NCBI RefSeq assembly: GCF_010726645.1
Contig: NZ_AP022563.1
Location: 3,658,001 to 3,722,000, forward strand
DNA length: 64,000 nt
Direction of reading: 5' to 3'
Source: Mycolicibacterium duvalii
Lineage (GTDB): Bacteria > Actinomycetota > Actinomycetes > Mycobacteriales > Mycobacteriaceae
The notes under the pieces were generated by a model. That model was not told the DNA's origin and did no database searches. It worked only from the letters and a program-made list of their open reading frames with translations. Position 1 is the first letter of the stretch; every line of letters starts with the position of its first letter. A program made the translations under genes and the position numbers. Below are positions 9,537 to 18,448 of this stretch, piece after piece.

Positions 9537-9869
9537 TTAACGTGGTGTGACGTTGCGCCGGGTCGTCTCGGCGTCCGCCGCGGCGTTGCGGTGGAAGTGC
9601 CGCCACAGGCGCGCGCCGCCGGACAGCGCGACCAGTACGCCGAGCCCACCGATCACGATGCCGGTGAACAAGGCCAGGAACATCGGGTCCATGGAGTCGC
9701 CGGTAGTGCCGGCGCCGAGCATGCCGCCGACCAGGAAGCCGAACAGCGGCGCGAGCACCGCGACCGCCCCTCCGAGCAGGGCCCGCCACAGGCCCGGCGG
9801 GGTCGCTTCGAGTACCACGGGACGTCCGGGAGCCACTTCGTCGCCCCGGTCGGTTACATTGTCACTCAT
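9537..9869 (-). CDS. Small membrane protein, last gene of the nor operon
   Basis: 110 residues with two hydrophobic segments (about 30-52 and 65-86) and a charged C-terminus. No known domain recognised. Its ATG at 9869 overlaps the end of the slipin gene by 8 bases (ATGAGTGA), so it should be translationally coupled to it. The position suggests a membrane accessory to the slipin or to nitric oxide reductase. Confidence 0.75.
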   Translation of the reverse strand: MSDNVTDRGDEVAPGRPVVLEATPPGLWRALLGGAVAVLAPLFGFLVGGMLGAGTTGDSMDPMFLALFTGIVIGGLGVLVALSGGARLWRHFHRNAAADAETTRRNVTPR

Positions 9870-10683
9870 CGGCTTTCACCCTCCTGATATGGGGTACCGC
9901 GGGGTCGCCACCGGGCCGGTCGGATGTGGTCCGTCCGTTCTCGAGGAACGGGCGGACGATGTCCATCGGGATCGGGAAGACGACCGTCGAGTTCTGGTCG
10001 GCGCCGAGTTCGAGCAGGGTCTGCAGATAGCGCAGCTGCAGCGAGGCCGGGCTCTCGCTGAGGGTGATCGCCGCATCGCGCAGTTCGGCCGAGGCCTGCA
10101 GCTCGCCGTGCGCGCTGATCACCTTGGCGCGCCGCTCCCGCTCCGCTTCGGCTTCGCGGGCCATGGCCCGCTGCATCATCTCGGGGATCTCGACATCCTT
10201 GATCTCGACGACCTCGACGCGGATCCCCCATGGCTCGGTCTGCCGGGCGATCGAGGCGGCGAGGTCCTCGTTGAGGTCGGCCCGGTGGGCCAGCAGGGTG
10301 TCGAGGTCTGCACGCCCGACCACCGAGCGCAGCGTCGTCTGCGCGATCTGCGACGTCGCGACCGCGAAGTTCTCTACGGCCATGACGGACTTGGTCGGCT
10401 CCGTGACGCGGAACAACACGACCGCGTTGACCCGCGCGGTGACATTGTCGCGGGTGATCACCTCCTGCGGCGGGATGGTCAGCGTCACGGTCCGGAGGTC
10501 CACCCGCACGAGTTTGTCGAGACCGGGCAGGACGATGACCAGGCCGGGGCCGAGCGGTCCGCGCAACCGGCCGAGCCGGAACGCCACCCCCCGTTCGTAC
10601 TCCTTGATCACGCGCAGGGACCCGACGCCCAGTGCCACCACCACGAGCACGAGGAACACGACGACGACCATCCATGCAGCCAT
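9862..10683 (-). CDS. Slipin / stomatin-like SPFH membrane protein
   Basis: 273 residues. One N-terminal transmembrane helix (about 4-22) is followed by a full SPFH/band-7 domain with the stomatin signatures ERGVAFRLGR, GPGLVIVLPG, RVDLRTVTLTIPPQEVITRDN and TLRSVVGRADLD. A charged coiled-coil follows (AMAREAEAERERRAKVISA). Such proteins form membrane scaffolds that organise or stabilise partner complexes. ATG 10683 was chosen because GGGAGGT lies just upstream and because the ATG overlaps the preceding gene's stop as TGATG. In frame, the codons stay open for another 220 positions upstream, but that is a shadow of the previous gene. The nfeD partner common for slipins is absent; here the partner appears to be the nor operon. 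Confidence 0.9.
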   Translation of the reverse strand: MAAWMVVVVFLVLVVVALGVGSLRVIKEYERGVAFRLGRLRGPLGPGLVIVLPGLDKLVRVDLRTVTLTIPPQEVITRDNVTARVNAVVLFRVTEPTKSVMAVENFAVATSQIAQTTLRSVVGRADLDTLLAHRADLNEDLAASIARQTEPWGIRVEVVEIKDVEIPEMMQRAMAREAEAERERRAKVISAHGELQASAELRDAAITLSESPASLQLRYLQTLLELGADQNSTVVFPIPMDIVRPFLENGRTTSDRPGGDPAVPHIRRVKADE

Positions 10684-11315
10684 CAGCGCACCTCCCTCCG
10701 GTCCGACGCGTAGGAGGTGCGTCGGCGACTCTCGTTCTCGGCGATGCGTTTCCGGTCCTCGAGGTTGTCGTCGAGGGTCTGAAACGTCACACCGACCGGC
10801 ACCGCCGGGGTACGGCGCAGGTGCGACCACAGCGGCCACGTCGCCGCGCCGGCCACGGCCGCCGATCCCACCAGCAGCAGAGCCTCGGGCGCGGTGCCGG
10901 CCGCCAGCGCGGTGGCCAGCGGCAGGACCACCGCGATGACGCCCACCGCGCAGGCGATTCCGCGGTGGAAGCGCGCCGACTCCGAGGCCGGCCAGCTGTC
11001 GACGGCGCGGCTCATCTCCCGGCCGTCGTGCGAAGAGGTGCAGGTGTGCTTGACCGGGCAGGCGTTGCACACCGCCGGCCGGCCGCGGTAGCGCATCACG
11101 CGGTTGTCCGGGTCGAACGAGGTGGGCCACAGCCACTGATCCTGGGGGCACTGCCAGGCGTCGTGGTCCTCGTGGTAGACGAAGGCGCCCGAGCGGTGCT
11201 GTTCGACCTTGGCCGCGGCGCGGCGCGCGAACGTGTCGATGCCGTAGGCGATGGCGACGAGCACCGCGGCGTACCCGATCGTCAGCCAGGCCGCGATGCC
11301 GATGCCGGCGATCAC
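10683..11315 (-). CDS. Membrane protein with Cys-rich loop, nor operon
   Basis: 210 residues. One N-terminal TM helix (about 3-24), a soluble middle with a four-Cys pattern (CPQDQ at about 46, then CNACPVKHTC at about 75-85), and two more hydrophobic segments (about 115-155). The Cys spacing (C-x2-C-x4-C after a distant C) suggests a zinc or metal site; it also resembles the Cys box of some DDE transposases, but no catalytic domain is present. The GTG start at 11315 overlaps the stop of the nitric oxide reductase gene (GTGA), and its own stop overlaps the slipin ATG. Role unknown; a NOR assembly or redox-sensing accessory is a guess. Confidence 0.75.
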   Translation of the reverse strand: MIAGIGIAAWLTIGYAAVLVAIAYGIDTFARRAAAKVEQHRSGAFVYHEDHDAWQCPQDQWLWPTSFDPDNRVMRYRGRPAVCNACPVKHTCTSSHDGREMSRAVDSWPASESARFHRGIACAVGVIAVVLPLATALAAGTAPEALLLVGSAAVAGAATWPLWSHLRRTPAVPVGVTFQTLDDNLEDRKRIAENESRRRTSYASDRREVR

Positions 11316-13705
11316 GGCCCGGCCCCGGTGTCGTCGGTGACCGCACGGTTGTCCGAGGCGTAGCGGCTGCGCTGGGGTGTCACCAGCCCGGTGCGGTCTT
11401 CGGCCGCCTCGTCGTGTTCCTCCACGAACAGGGTCTCGGCGGGCAGGGTGTGGGTCGTGGCCTTGATGCCGTAGCGCACACCCAACCAGGCGATCCACAG
11501 GAACGGCAGCACGCCGCCGAGGATGAACACGAAATCCCCAGGCATGCGCAACCATTCGAGCACAACGTTGCCCTGCTGGGTGATGTAGGTCAGCGTTCGG
11601 GCCTCGTAGTAGCCGTCGTTGACCGAGTGCCACAGCTGCAGCACACCGAGGGGCAGCAGGGTCGCGAACACCATCCAGGCCAGGCCGATGTTCAGCGACC
11701 AGAAGGACAGTTTGGCCAGCTTGTCGGGCCAGCGCTGCGGCGGGATGATGTAGCGCAGCGCGAACAACGCCAGTCCGACGGCCAGCATGCCGTAGACGCC
11801 CATCATCGCGCCGTGTGCGTGGTTGGCGGTCAGAGCGGTGCCGATCTGGTAGTACGACACGATCGGCAGGTTGATCAGGAAGCCGAAAACGCCTGCGCCG
11901 ACGAAGTTCCAGAAGCCGACGGCTACCAGGAACATCACCGCCCACCGGTGCGGGAACGGGGCGCTGCTGCGGGACTGCTGTCGCGAACCCAGTTGCAGGA
12001 ACGTCCACGCCTCCACGGTCAAGAAGGTCAGCGGGATCACTTCCAGGGCGGAGAAGAACGCGCCGAGCGCCATGTGCTCGACGGGGGTGCCGGAGAAGTA
12101 CAGGTGGTGCATCGTGCCGATCACGCCGCCCACCGAGTAGAGGATCACGTCGAGGAAGATCAGCTGGATGGCGATCTTGCGGCGCACCACGCCCAGCATC
12201 ACGAAGATGTAGGCCACCATCACGGTGGTGAACAGCTCCAAGAAGTCCTCGACCCACAGGTGCACCACCCAGAACCGCCAGAACTCGGCGACGGTCAGGT
12301 GGGTCTCGGTGCCGGCGAGCATGCCGACGGCGTAGAACGCCGGGATCGCCAGACCGGCGTAGAAGAACAGCCACGGCATGTTCAGCTTGCTCTCGGTCTT
12401 CAACCGAGACCGGATGGAGCGGAAGATGATCGCCATCCACAGAAAGAGCCCGACGACCAGCAGGATCTGCCAGAACCTGGGCAGGTCGAGGTACTCCCAC
12501 TGCTGGTCGAAGAAGATCGAGCCCTTGGCCCAGTCGACGCCGAAGGTGCTCAACGCGGTACCGATCAGCGTGCCGGCGACGACGACGAACAGCGCGCCCA
12601 GGAGACCGTAGGTCAGCCAGGATTGTCGTCGTGGTTCGCGGCCAGAGATGATCGGGGCCAGGAAGATTCCGGCGGCCAGGAATGATGCTGCGGTCCACAG
12701 CAACGACAGCTGCACGTGCCAGGTCCGGGCCAGATTGAATGGCAGCAGCTGGGCCAGGTCCAACCCGAAGAAGTTGCTCAGCTCGGCGCGGTAATGCTCG
12801 ATGGCGCCGCCCAGGACCGCCTGAGCCAGGAAGAGCACCGCGACGACGAGGAAGAACCAGGCGGTCGCCTTCTGCGACGGGGTGATCTCCACCTTGCCGG
12901 GCTGCCGGAACGCCAGCGACGGGGTTTCCGTTGCGTGCCAGCCGATCTTGCGGCTCCAGCGGCCGTAAAGCGCGAACAGCGCGCCCAGCCCGCCCAGCAG
13001 GGCGATCAGCGACATCGCCGACCAGACCAGGATGTCGGCGGTCGGGGTGTTGTCGACGCGTTGTTCGGGGGGCCAGTTGTTGGTGTAGGAGTAGGAGTGG
13101 CCTTCGCGTTCGGCGGCGCTGGCCCAGGCGGTCCATGCGAAGAAAGCCGTCAGGTCGTTGATCTCCTGCGGGTCGGTGATGACCTGCGGGATCAGCCCGT
13201 ACTCCGTCGAGTCGGTGCCGAAGAAGTCGGCGTAGTGGCCGCGGATCTCCTCGAACGCGCTGACCTGCTCGGCGGTGAACTGCAGCGTGCCGGTGGCCTC
13301 GTCGTAGCGGTTGGTCCGCATCATCTCGACGACGGCGGCGGTCGGGTCCTGCGCCCCGGCGTCGCGCAGCTCCTGGCCGACGTGGTCGGCGGACAGCCGG
13401 AGGTATTCGGCGGTGTAGTCGGGTCCGAGGTAGCCGCCATGGCCCATCACCGAGCCGTACTGTTGCAGTCCGCGCCGCAGGAAGATCTGCTGGCCTGCGG
13501 TGATCTGTTGTTCGGTGAACAGCGTCTGGCCATCGGGGCCGACGACGCGCTGCGGCAGCGGCATGGAGTCGGAATAGGTTCGGGCGGCCAGCATTCCCAT
13601 CACCAGGAAGCCGAAAACCATGACCAGGGCCACGCCCTGAACCCATCCCTTCGAGATGGCAAGCTCGGCTTTGGTCGGAGCGGGTTCCAGGAACTGATCG
13701 GTCAT
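11312..13705 (-). CDS. norB: Quinol-dependent nitric oxide reductase (qNor)
   Basis: Single-subunit quinol-oxidising nitric oxide reductase of the heme-copper oxidase superfamily: 2 NO + 2e- + 2H+ to N2O + H2O, in the membrane. At 797 residues it has the qNor architecture: an N-terminal TM helix, an extracytoplasmic cytochrome-c-like domain without a heme-binding CxxCH (about 35-225), then about 12 TM helices. Superfamily landmarks include RTWHVQLSLLWTA, FWVVHLWVEDFLELF, GTMHHLYFSG and ALTANHAHGAMMGVYG, which carry the His ligands of hemes b/b3 and FeB. The start was set at ATG 13705, behind GGGGGTGG. First gene of a four-gene overlapping operon, divergent from the F420 gene. Likely role: NO detoxification. 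Confidence 0.92.
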   Translation of the reverse strand: MTDQFLEPAPTKAELAISKGWVQGVALVMVFGFLVMGMLAARTYSDSMPLPQRVVGPDGQTLFTEQQITAGQQIFLRRGLQQYGSVMGHGGYLGPDYTAEYLRLSADHVGQELRDAGAQDPTAAVVEMMRTNRYDEATGTLQFTAEQVSAFEEIRGHYADFFGTDSTEYGLIPQVITDPQEINDLTAFFAWTAWASAAEREGHSYSYTNNWPPEQRVDNTPTADILVWSAMSLIALLGGLGALFALYGRWSRKIGWHATETPSLAFRQPGKVEITPSQKATAWFFLVVAVLFLAQAVLGGAIEHYRAELSNFFGLDLAQLLPFNLARTWHVQLSLLWTAASFLAAGIFLAPIISGREPRRQSWLTYGLLGALFVVVAGTLIGTALSTFGVDWAKGSIFFDQQWEYLDLPRFWQILLVVGLFLWMAIIFRSIRSRLKTESKLNMPWLFFYAGLAIPAFYAVGMLAGTETHLTVAEFWRFWVVHLWVEDFLELFTTVMVAYIFVMLGVVRRKIAIQLIFLDVILYSVGGVIGTMHHLYFSGTPVEHMALGAFFSALEVIPLTFLTVEAWTFLQLGSRQQSRSSAPFPHRWAVMFLVAVGFWNFVGAGVFGFLINLPIVSYYQIGTALTANHAHGAMMGVYGMLAVGLALFALRYIIPPQRWPDKLAKLSFWSLNIGLAWMVFATLLPLGVLQLWHSVNDGYYEARTLTYITQQGNVVLEWLRMPGDFVFILGGVLPFLWIAWLGVRYGIKATTHTLPAETLFVEEHDEAAEDRTGLVTPQRSRYASDNRAVTDDTGAGP

Positions 13706-13752
13706 TGCCACCCCCGGCACGTCGGATTCCAGATACGCAGCGCACTTCGGGA

Positions 13753-13767
13753 CAACTTAGCCAACTT
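13753..13767. promoter_or_regulatory. Direct repeat in the nor / LLM divergent promoter
   Basis: CAACTT occurs twice at 9-bp spacing (13753-13758 and 13762-13767) in the 98-bp gap between norB and the divergent F420 gene. The repeat could be the site of an NO-responsive or other regulator. It does not match an NsrR palindrome that I can recognise. Confidence 0.3.
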
Positions 13768-13803
13768 GCGGCGAAAGTAAAGGATGTCTGGCGAGCCCGG
13801 CGT

Positions 13804-14832
13804 ATGGTGCGGGCCGTGCGTGTCGACGTGATGACCACCCCGCAGCCCCTGCAGAGCATCGGTGACCTGGCCCAGCGCACGCAGGCCGCCGGCTTCGACG
13901 GGATGTTGTTCACCGAGACCGGGCGCACCCCCTATCTGAACGCAGCGCTCGCGGCGCAGGCCGCGCCGGGACTGGAGCTGTCCACCGGGGTGGCGGTGGC
14001 GTTCCCGCGCAGCCCGTTCGTCACCGCGGCGATGGCGTGGGAGTTGCAGGAGGCCACCGGCGGCAACTTCCGGCTGGGCCTGGGCACGCAGGTGCGCACC
14101 CATGTGGTGCGCCGCTACGGGGTGGAGTTCGAACGTCCGGGCCCGCGGCTGCGCGATTACGTGCGTGCGGTCAAGGCGTGCTTCACCGCGTTCCGGACCG
14201 GAACGCTGGAACACCGCGGCGACTTCTACAGCCTGGACTTCATCACCCCGCAGTGGAGCGCGGGACCGATCGACGCGCCGGACCCGAAAGTCGATGTCGC
14301 CGCGGTGAACCCGTGGATGCTGCGGATGGCCGGCGAGGTGGCCGACGGCGTGCACGTGCACCCGCTGGGCGAGCCGGGCTACATCGCCCGCCATGTGCTG
14401 CCCAGTCTTGCCGAGGGGGCGGCGAAGTCGGGTCGCTCCGCGGACGAGCTGGCGATCATCGTGCCGGTGATGACGATTGTCGGCGACACCGACGAAGAGC
14501 GCCACCGCGAGCGCGAGCTGGTGCGCGCCAGCATGAGCTTCTACGGCAGCACCCCCAACTACGCGTTCATCTGGGACGAGGCCGGCTTCGAGGGAACCAC
14601 GGCCAGGATCCGGGAAAAGCAGAAGGCCGGCGACTTCGCGGGCATGGCCGCCCAGATCAGCGACGAGCATCTGGCCGCCTTCGCCACCGAGTCGACGTGG
14701 GACGGCCTGGCCGACGCGCTGACCGAACGCTACGGCGGGACGGCCACCCGGCTGGTGCTCTACAACGCGCTGTCGGACATGGACCGGTTCGAACGCTACG
14801 GCGAGGTCGCGCAACGCATCTCGAACTCCTGA
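13804..14832 (+). CDS. F420-dependent LLM-class oxidoreductase (MSMEG_2256-type)
   Basis: Luciferase-like monooxygenase fold (TIM barrel) that uses coenzyme F420; 342 residues. Recognisable segments are DVMTTPQPLQSIGDLAQR, AAGFDGMLFTETGRTPYL, GVAVAFPRSP, GNFRLGLGTQV, RLRDYVRAVKACF, VAAVNPWMLRMAGEVADGVH, in the order expected for the TIGR03617 group. F420 enzymes of this type reduce or oxidise unknown small molecules in mycobacteria. The start could be ATG 13804 or GTG 13807/13816; family members usually start just before the xVDxMxTPQ segment, so 13816 is possible. Divergent from norB; converges on the YceI gene with a 4-bp gap. Confidence 0.87.
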   Translation: MVRAVRVDVMTTPQPLQSIGDLAQRTQAAGFDGMLFTETGRTPYLNAALAAQAAPGLELSTGVAVAFPRSPFVTAAMAWELQEATGGNFRLGLGTQVRTHVVRRYGVEFERPGPRLRDYVRAVKACFTAFRTGTLEHRGDFYSLDFITPQWSAGPIDAPDPKVDVAAVNPWMLRMAGEVADGVHVHPLGEPGYIARHVLPSLAEGAAKSGRSADELAIIVPVMTIVGDTDEERHRERELVRASMSFYGSTPNYAFIWDEAGFEGTTARIREKQKAGDFAGMAAQISDEHLAAFATESTWDGLADALTERYGGTATRLVLYNALSDMDRFERYGEVAQRISNS

Positions 14833-14836
14833 CAGA

Positions 14837-15376
14837 TCACCCGGTTTTCGCGCGCTCCGCGGTGAACGACACCGCCACCTCGTCGGCGACCTTCATCGCG
14901 CCCATCATCAGTGAATACGGCTTGAGCCCGAAGTCGGCGTGACTGACCACGGCGTCACACGACATCCGCCAAGAGTCGCCGAGATCTTCCACCCTCAAGT
15001 CGATCGCGCAGTCGCGCACGCGATCACGGATCTGCAGCGTGCCCGTCAACACATAGCCCTCGGCAGCCTCGGCCACCGCGGACGTCCGGTACACGATGTG
15101 CGGAAACTTCTTGCCATCAAGTACTTTCAGTGCGTTGGCGCGGGCCACCGCCTTCTCCGGTCCGGACAGCGGGGTGACGCCGCCTTCACCGCGCACCACC
15201 TCGAGGCTGTCGACGTCGACGGTCAGCTCGACCGCGGTCGGCTCGTCACCGCTCCATTGCACGCTGGCCCGCCACGCCATTGCGATGGTCAGCCGGTGGC
15301 CCATTCGCGCCGCCGGGCCGGTCACCCCGGTGGTCAGCTCGAGCCGACCGTCCGAGGAGTCGAGTTCCCACACCAT
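14837..15376 (-). CDS. YceI-like lipid-binding domain protein
   Basis: 179 residues of the YceI/lipocalin-like beta-barrel family that binds isoprenoid-type lipids. Characteristic pieces are VWELDSSDGRLELTTGVTG at the start, MAWRASVQWSGDEP, a central VDVDSLEVVRGEGG with KKFPHIVYRTSAV, and GTLQIRDRVRDCAIDLRVED. No signal peptide is present, so it is probably cytoplasmic, unlike E. coli YceI. ATG 15376 or GTG 15373. It is followed on the same strand at a distance by the MerR-SulP genes, which point the same way but are separated by about 30 bp. Confidence 0.8.
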   Translation of the reverse strand: MVWELDSSDGRLELTTGVTGPAARMGHRLTIAMAWRASVQWSGDEPTAVELTVDVDSLEVVRGEGGVTPLSGPEKAVARANALKVLDGKKFPHIVYRTSAVAEAAEGYVLTGTLQIRDRVRDCAIDLRVEDLGDSWRMSCDAVVSHADFGLKPYSLMMGAMKVADEVAVSFTAERAKTG

Positions 15377-15406
15377 GTCTGCCGAGGATAGTGCTCGGAC
15401 TACAGG

Positions 15407-15790
15407 TCAGCGCCGGTATCGGGCCAGCTGATCGGTCAGTTCGCGGGCGTAACCGAGTTGGCGGGTCAACGTCGCGCACGCCTGCTCGGCGCGTGCATGG
15501 CAGTCCGCGAGGAATTCGGCGGCCTGCGCCCGGGCGGCGTCGCCGGTGTCTTCCGACGCCAGGGTGTCCAGCGCGGCGAGCAGTTCGCGCATCTCGTCGA
15601 GGGTGAACCCGAGCGGTTTCATCCGGCGGATCGCGATCAGCAGGTCGACGTCCTCGGCGGTGTAGAGCCGGAAGCCGCCGCCGGAGCGCGCCGACGGGGT
15701 GACCAGCCCGACGTCGTCGTAATGCCGAATCGTCTTGATGGACAGCTCGGTCCGCGCAGCGACGTCTCCGATGCGCAACAGCTCGGCCAT
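15407..15790 (-). CDS. MerR family transcriptional regulator
   Basis: 127 residues. The N-terminal MerR winged helix is complete (RIGDVAARTELSIKTIRHYDDVGL, FRLYTAEDVDLL), followed by the RRMKPLGFTLDEMRELL hinge and a coiled-coil dimerisation helix. No metal-binding Cys residues typical of MerR/ZntR are seen at the C-terminus (there is one Cys in CHARAEQACATL), so it is not an obvious metal sensor. It begins 4 bp after the SulP transporter stop, so it is co-transcribed with that transporter and may regulate it. Confidence 0.87.
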   Translation of the reverse strand: MAELLRIGDVAARTELSIKTIRHYDDVGLVTPSARSGGGFRLYTAEDVDLLIAIRRMKPLGFTLDEMRELLAALDTLASEDTGDAARAQAAEFLADCHARAEQACATLTRQLGYARELTDQLARYRR

Positions 15791-15794
15791 CGGT

Positions 15795-17288
15795 TCAGTG
15801 CGCCGCGGTCAGCTGTCCGGACAGCCGCGCATGCCGTTCAGCGCTGCTGTCGTTCATCCCGATGATCGTGACGGTCTTGCCCTTCGCCGCGTACTTGGTG
15901 GTGATGGCGTCGAGTGTGGCCACGGTGGACGCGTCCCAGATGTGGGCGTCGCTCATGTCGATGACGATATTGTCCGGGTCGTTGACGTAGTCGAACTGGT
16001 AGACCATGTCGTTGCTGGACGCGAAGAACAGCTCGCCGGTCACGACGTAGACGCGGGTGTCGTCGGGGCTGGGCACCGGGGTGACCTCGGTGAGGTGGGC
16101 GACCCGGCGGGCGAACAGCACCATCGCGGCGAGCGTGCCGACCGCGACGCCGTAGGCGAGGTTGTGGGTGGCGACGGTGACGACGACGGTCGACACCATC
16201 ACCAGGGTCTCGCTCTTGGGCATGCGCCGCAGCGTCTTCGGGTGCACGCTGTGCCAGTCCAGCGTGGCCACCGCCACCATGATCATCACGGCCACCAGCG
16301 CGGCCATCGGGATCATGGCCACCACATCGCCCAGACCGACCACCAACACGAGCAGAAAGACGCCGGCCAGGAAGGTGGAGATGCGGGTGCGGGCCCCGCT
16401 AACCTTGACGTTGATCATCGTCTGGCCGATCATCGCGCAACCGCCCATGCCGCCGAAGAATCCGCTGACCAGGTTGGCGGTGCCCTGACCGACCGCCTCG
16501 CGGGACTTGTTGGAGTGGGTATCGGTGATGTCGTCGACGAGCTTGGCCGTCATCAGCGATTCGAGCAGGCCGACCAGAGCCATCGCCAGCGCGTAGGGCC
16601 CGATGATGCCCAGCGTCTCCATCGTGAGCGGGACATCGGGGATGAACCACTGCGGCAGGCTCGACGGCAACCGGCCCTCGTCCCCCACGTCGGGCACCGC
16701 CCAGCCGAACGCGACGACGGCCGCGGTCAGCGCCACGATCGCGACCAGCGGCGCCGGCACGGCGGTGGTGAGCCTCGGCAGCGCGACGATCACCAGGATG
16801 CCGACCGCGACCAGCGGATACACCAGCCACGGCACCCCGAGCAGGTGGGGCATCTGCGACAGGAAGATCAGGATGGCCAGCGCGTTGACGAAGCCGACCA
16901 TCACGCTGCGCGGGATGAACCGCATCAGGCGGGCCACCCCGACGCCGCCGAGGACCATCTGCAGCACGCCGGCCAGGATGACCGCGGCGATCAGGTAGTC
17001 CAGCCCGTGGCTGGCGACCAGCGGTGCGACGACGAGTGCGACGGCGCCGGTCGCGGCGGAGATCATCGCCGGCCGGCCGCCGACGATCGCGATGGTCACC
17101 GCCATCGTGAACGACGCGAACAGACCGACGCGCGGGTCGACCCCGGCGATGATGGAAAACGAGATCGCCTCGGGGATCAGCGCCAGCGCGACCACCAGAC
17201 CGGCGAGCGCTTCGGTGCGCAGCCGCCGCGGCGAGCGCAGCGCAGCGAGTACGGACTGTTCCTGTTGGGGGGTGGTGACGGTAGGCAC
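15795..17288 (-). CDS. SulP-family anion transporter with STAS domain
   Basis: 497-residue inorganic anion transporter. The N-terminal part has about 12 hydrophobic segments with the SulP signatures GLVVALALIPEAISFSIIAG and GFFGGMGGCAMIGQTMINVK. The C-terminal STAS domain (about 395-490) includes VYVVTGELFFASSNDMV, IVIDMSDAHIWDASTVATLD and ITTKYAAKGKTVTIIGM. Substrate could be sulfate, bicarbonate or another anion. GTG 17288 is chosen because AGAGGA lies 5 bases upstream; an ATG 10 codons earlier has no such site. Operon with the MerR gene. Confidence 0.9.
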   Translation of the reverse strand: MPTVTTPQQEQSVLAALRSPRRLRTEALAGLVVALALIPEAISFSIIAGVDPRVGLFASFTMAVTIAIVGGRPAMISAATGAVALVVAPLVASHGLDYLIAAVILAGVLQMVLGGVGVARLMRFIPRSVMVGFVNALAILIFLSQMPHLLGVPWLVYPLVAVGILVIVALPRLTTAVPAPLVAIVALTAAVVAFGWAVPDVGDEGRLPSSLPQWFIPDVPLTMETLGIIGPYALAMALVGLLESLMTAKLVDDITDTHSNKSREAVGQGTANLVSGFFGGMGGCAMIGQTMINVKVSGARTRISTFLAGVFLLVLVVGLGDVVAMIPMAALVAVMIMVAVATLDWHSVHPKTLRRMPKSETLVMVSTVVVTVATHNLAYGVAVGTLAAMVLFARRVAHLTEVTPVPSPDDTRVYVVTGELFFASSNDMVYQFDYVNDPDNIVIDMSDAHIWDASTVATLDAITTKYAAKGKTVTIIGMNDSSAERHARLSGQLTAAH

Positions 17289-17485
17289 ACACTTCCTCTC
17301 GCGCGACGCGGGCATCATCCAGCGCGCGTCGTTGCGCGAAAGACAAGGGATCGGGGCAGCTTTCGCGAGGGCGAACCGCTGCGGCCCCGAACTCTACCCA
17401 CACTGGAGGGTTGCGGACCAAATCCTGTGACCGACGACACCGCGGCCCGTCGGGACATGTCGGTGCCCGGGTTTACCGTGCCGAC

Positions 17486-18448
17486 ATGGGGGGACGACGG
17501 TCGAATTCCGGCGGCGGTTTCGCCGCCGCGTTCATCTTCATCGTGCTGCTCGGGGTGGTGATCGAGTACTTCTGGTGGATCGTGGGCACGGTGGCGGCGA
17601 CCGGGCTGCTGTATGCGCTGTTCGTGTGGCTGCAACGCCAGGACGAGCTGCAGAAGGAGGCTGCCGAGCGGGCCCGGGAGCGTGAGAAGGATCTGAAGAT
17701 CCGCGCCGACCGGCAGCACCGTTGGGAGCTGATCGGCGATGACCGTGCCGTGTACGGCGCCGACGGCGCGGCGGCGATGCGCCGGGTCACCGACGATGGC
17801 ACCGACGACGAAGATGACGACCTCCCGATCGCGACCATCGCCCGCTCCCCCTACGAGCTGGCCGTGTTGCGCACCGGCCGCGCGCAGCAGTGGCACTGGG
17901 CGCTGTTCGCGTCAATTCTGCTGCAGCGCAGGGAATCTCTGGCTTCGCGGCTCCGGGACAGCGCGCTGGGGTTCGTGCCGCCGACGGCGGTGCGCATCGA
18001 CAGCGGCACGCATCTGGCCCAGCGCATCTACTCCGTGCTCGACCAGCTGCTCGAGCTCATGCAGCAGATCGAGGCGTTCCTGTCGGCGCCGAGTTTCATG
18101 CGAGCGTTGGACAAAGGGGGCGTCGAACCCGATGCCGCGACCATCGAGCACGTCGCCAATCGGCTGATGGACTACCACCTGCGGTTGCTCGAGCTCTCCG
18201 AGGAGGGCCGCAGCTTCTCCGCGTCGGCGGCGTATACCGACGTGTTGCGCGATTGCGCCCGGGTGCTGCACCAGCCGTTGGAAGGGTTCCGGGTGTTCAT
18301 CGACGAGTTCGTCGAACTGGTCGACGCGTTTCCCCGCCTCCTGGCACACGCCAAGGGAACCATCGACGTCGGCGCGATCGTGTTGGAGCTCGACACCGAC
18401 TACGCGGTACTGGATCGGCTCACGACGCGGTTGACGGAGCTGCGCTGA
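17486..18448 (+). CDS. Hypothetical membrane-anchored protein
   Basis: 320 residues. A glycine-rich start is followed by two closely spaced TM helices (about 10-45), a charged linker with DDGTDDEDDD, and a C-terminal helical domain of about 190 residues without recognised motif. The region QRIYSVLDQLLELMQQIEAFL suggests coiled-coil packing. Typical of mycobacterial proteins annotated only as hypothetical. Its last 29 bases overlap the end of a convergent TetR gene. Confidence 0.7.
   Translation: MGGRRSNSGGGFAAAFIFIVLLGVVIEYFWWIVGTVAATGLLYALFVWLQRQDELQKEAAERAREREKDLKIRADRQHRWELIGDDRAVYGADGAAAMRRVTDDGTDDEDDDLPIATIARSPYELAVLRTGRAQQWHWALFASILLQRRESLASRLRDSALGFVPPTAVRIDSGTHLAQRIYSVLDQLLELMQQIEAFLSAPSFMRALDKGGVEPDAATIEHVANRLMDYHLRLLELSEEGRSFSASAAYTDVLRDCARVLHQPLEGFRVFIDEFVELVDAFPRLLAHAKGTIDVGAIVLELDTDYAVLDRLTTRLTELR

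Noticed and set aside
10900..11170. Transposase remnant (Cys box CPQDQ...CNACPVKHTC)
   Set aside because: The Cys spacing recalls some DDE transposases, but the gene is intact, membrane-anchored and translationally coupled in the nor operon.
10683..13928. A 1081-codon open frame on the minus strand
   Set aside because: Only its last 210 codons (from GTG 11315) are coding; the rest is a frame-shifted copy of norB and antisense to the F420 gene.
15735..17561. Plus-strand 608-codon open frame rich in His/Asp/Arg
   Set aside because: Antisense shadow of the SulP gene; the extreme composition is a codon-phase artefact.
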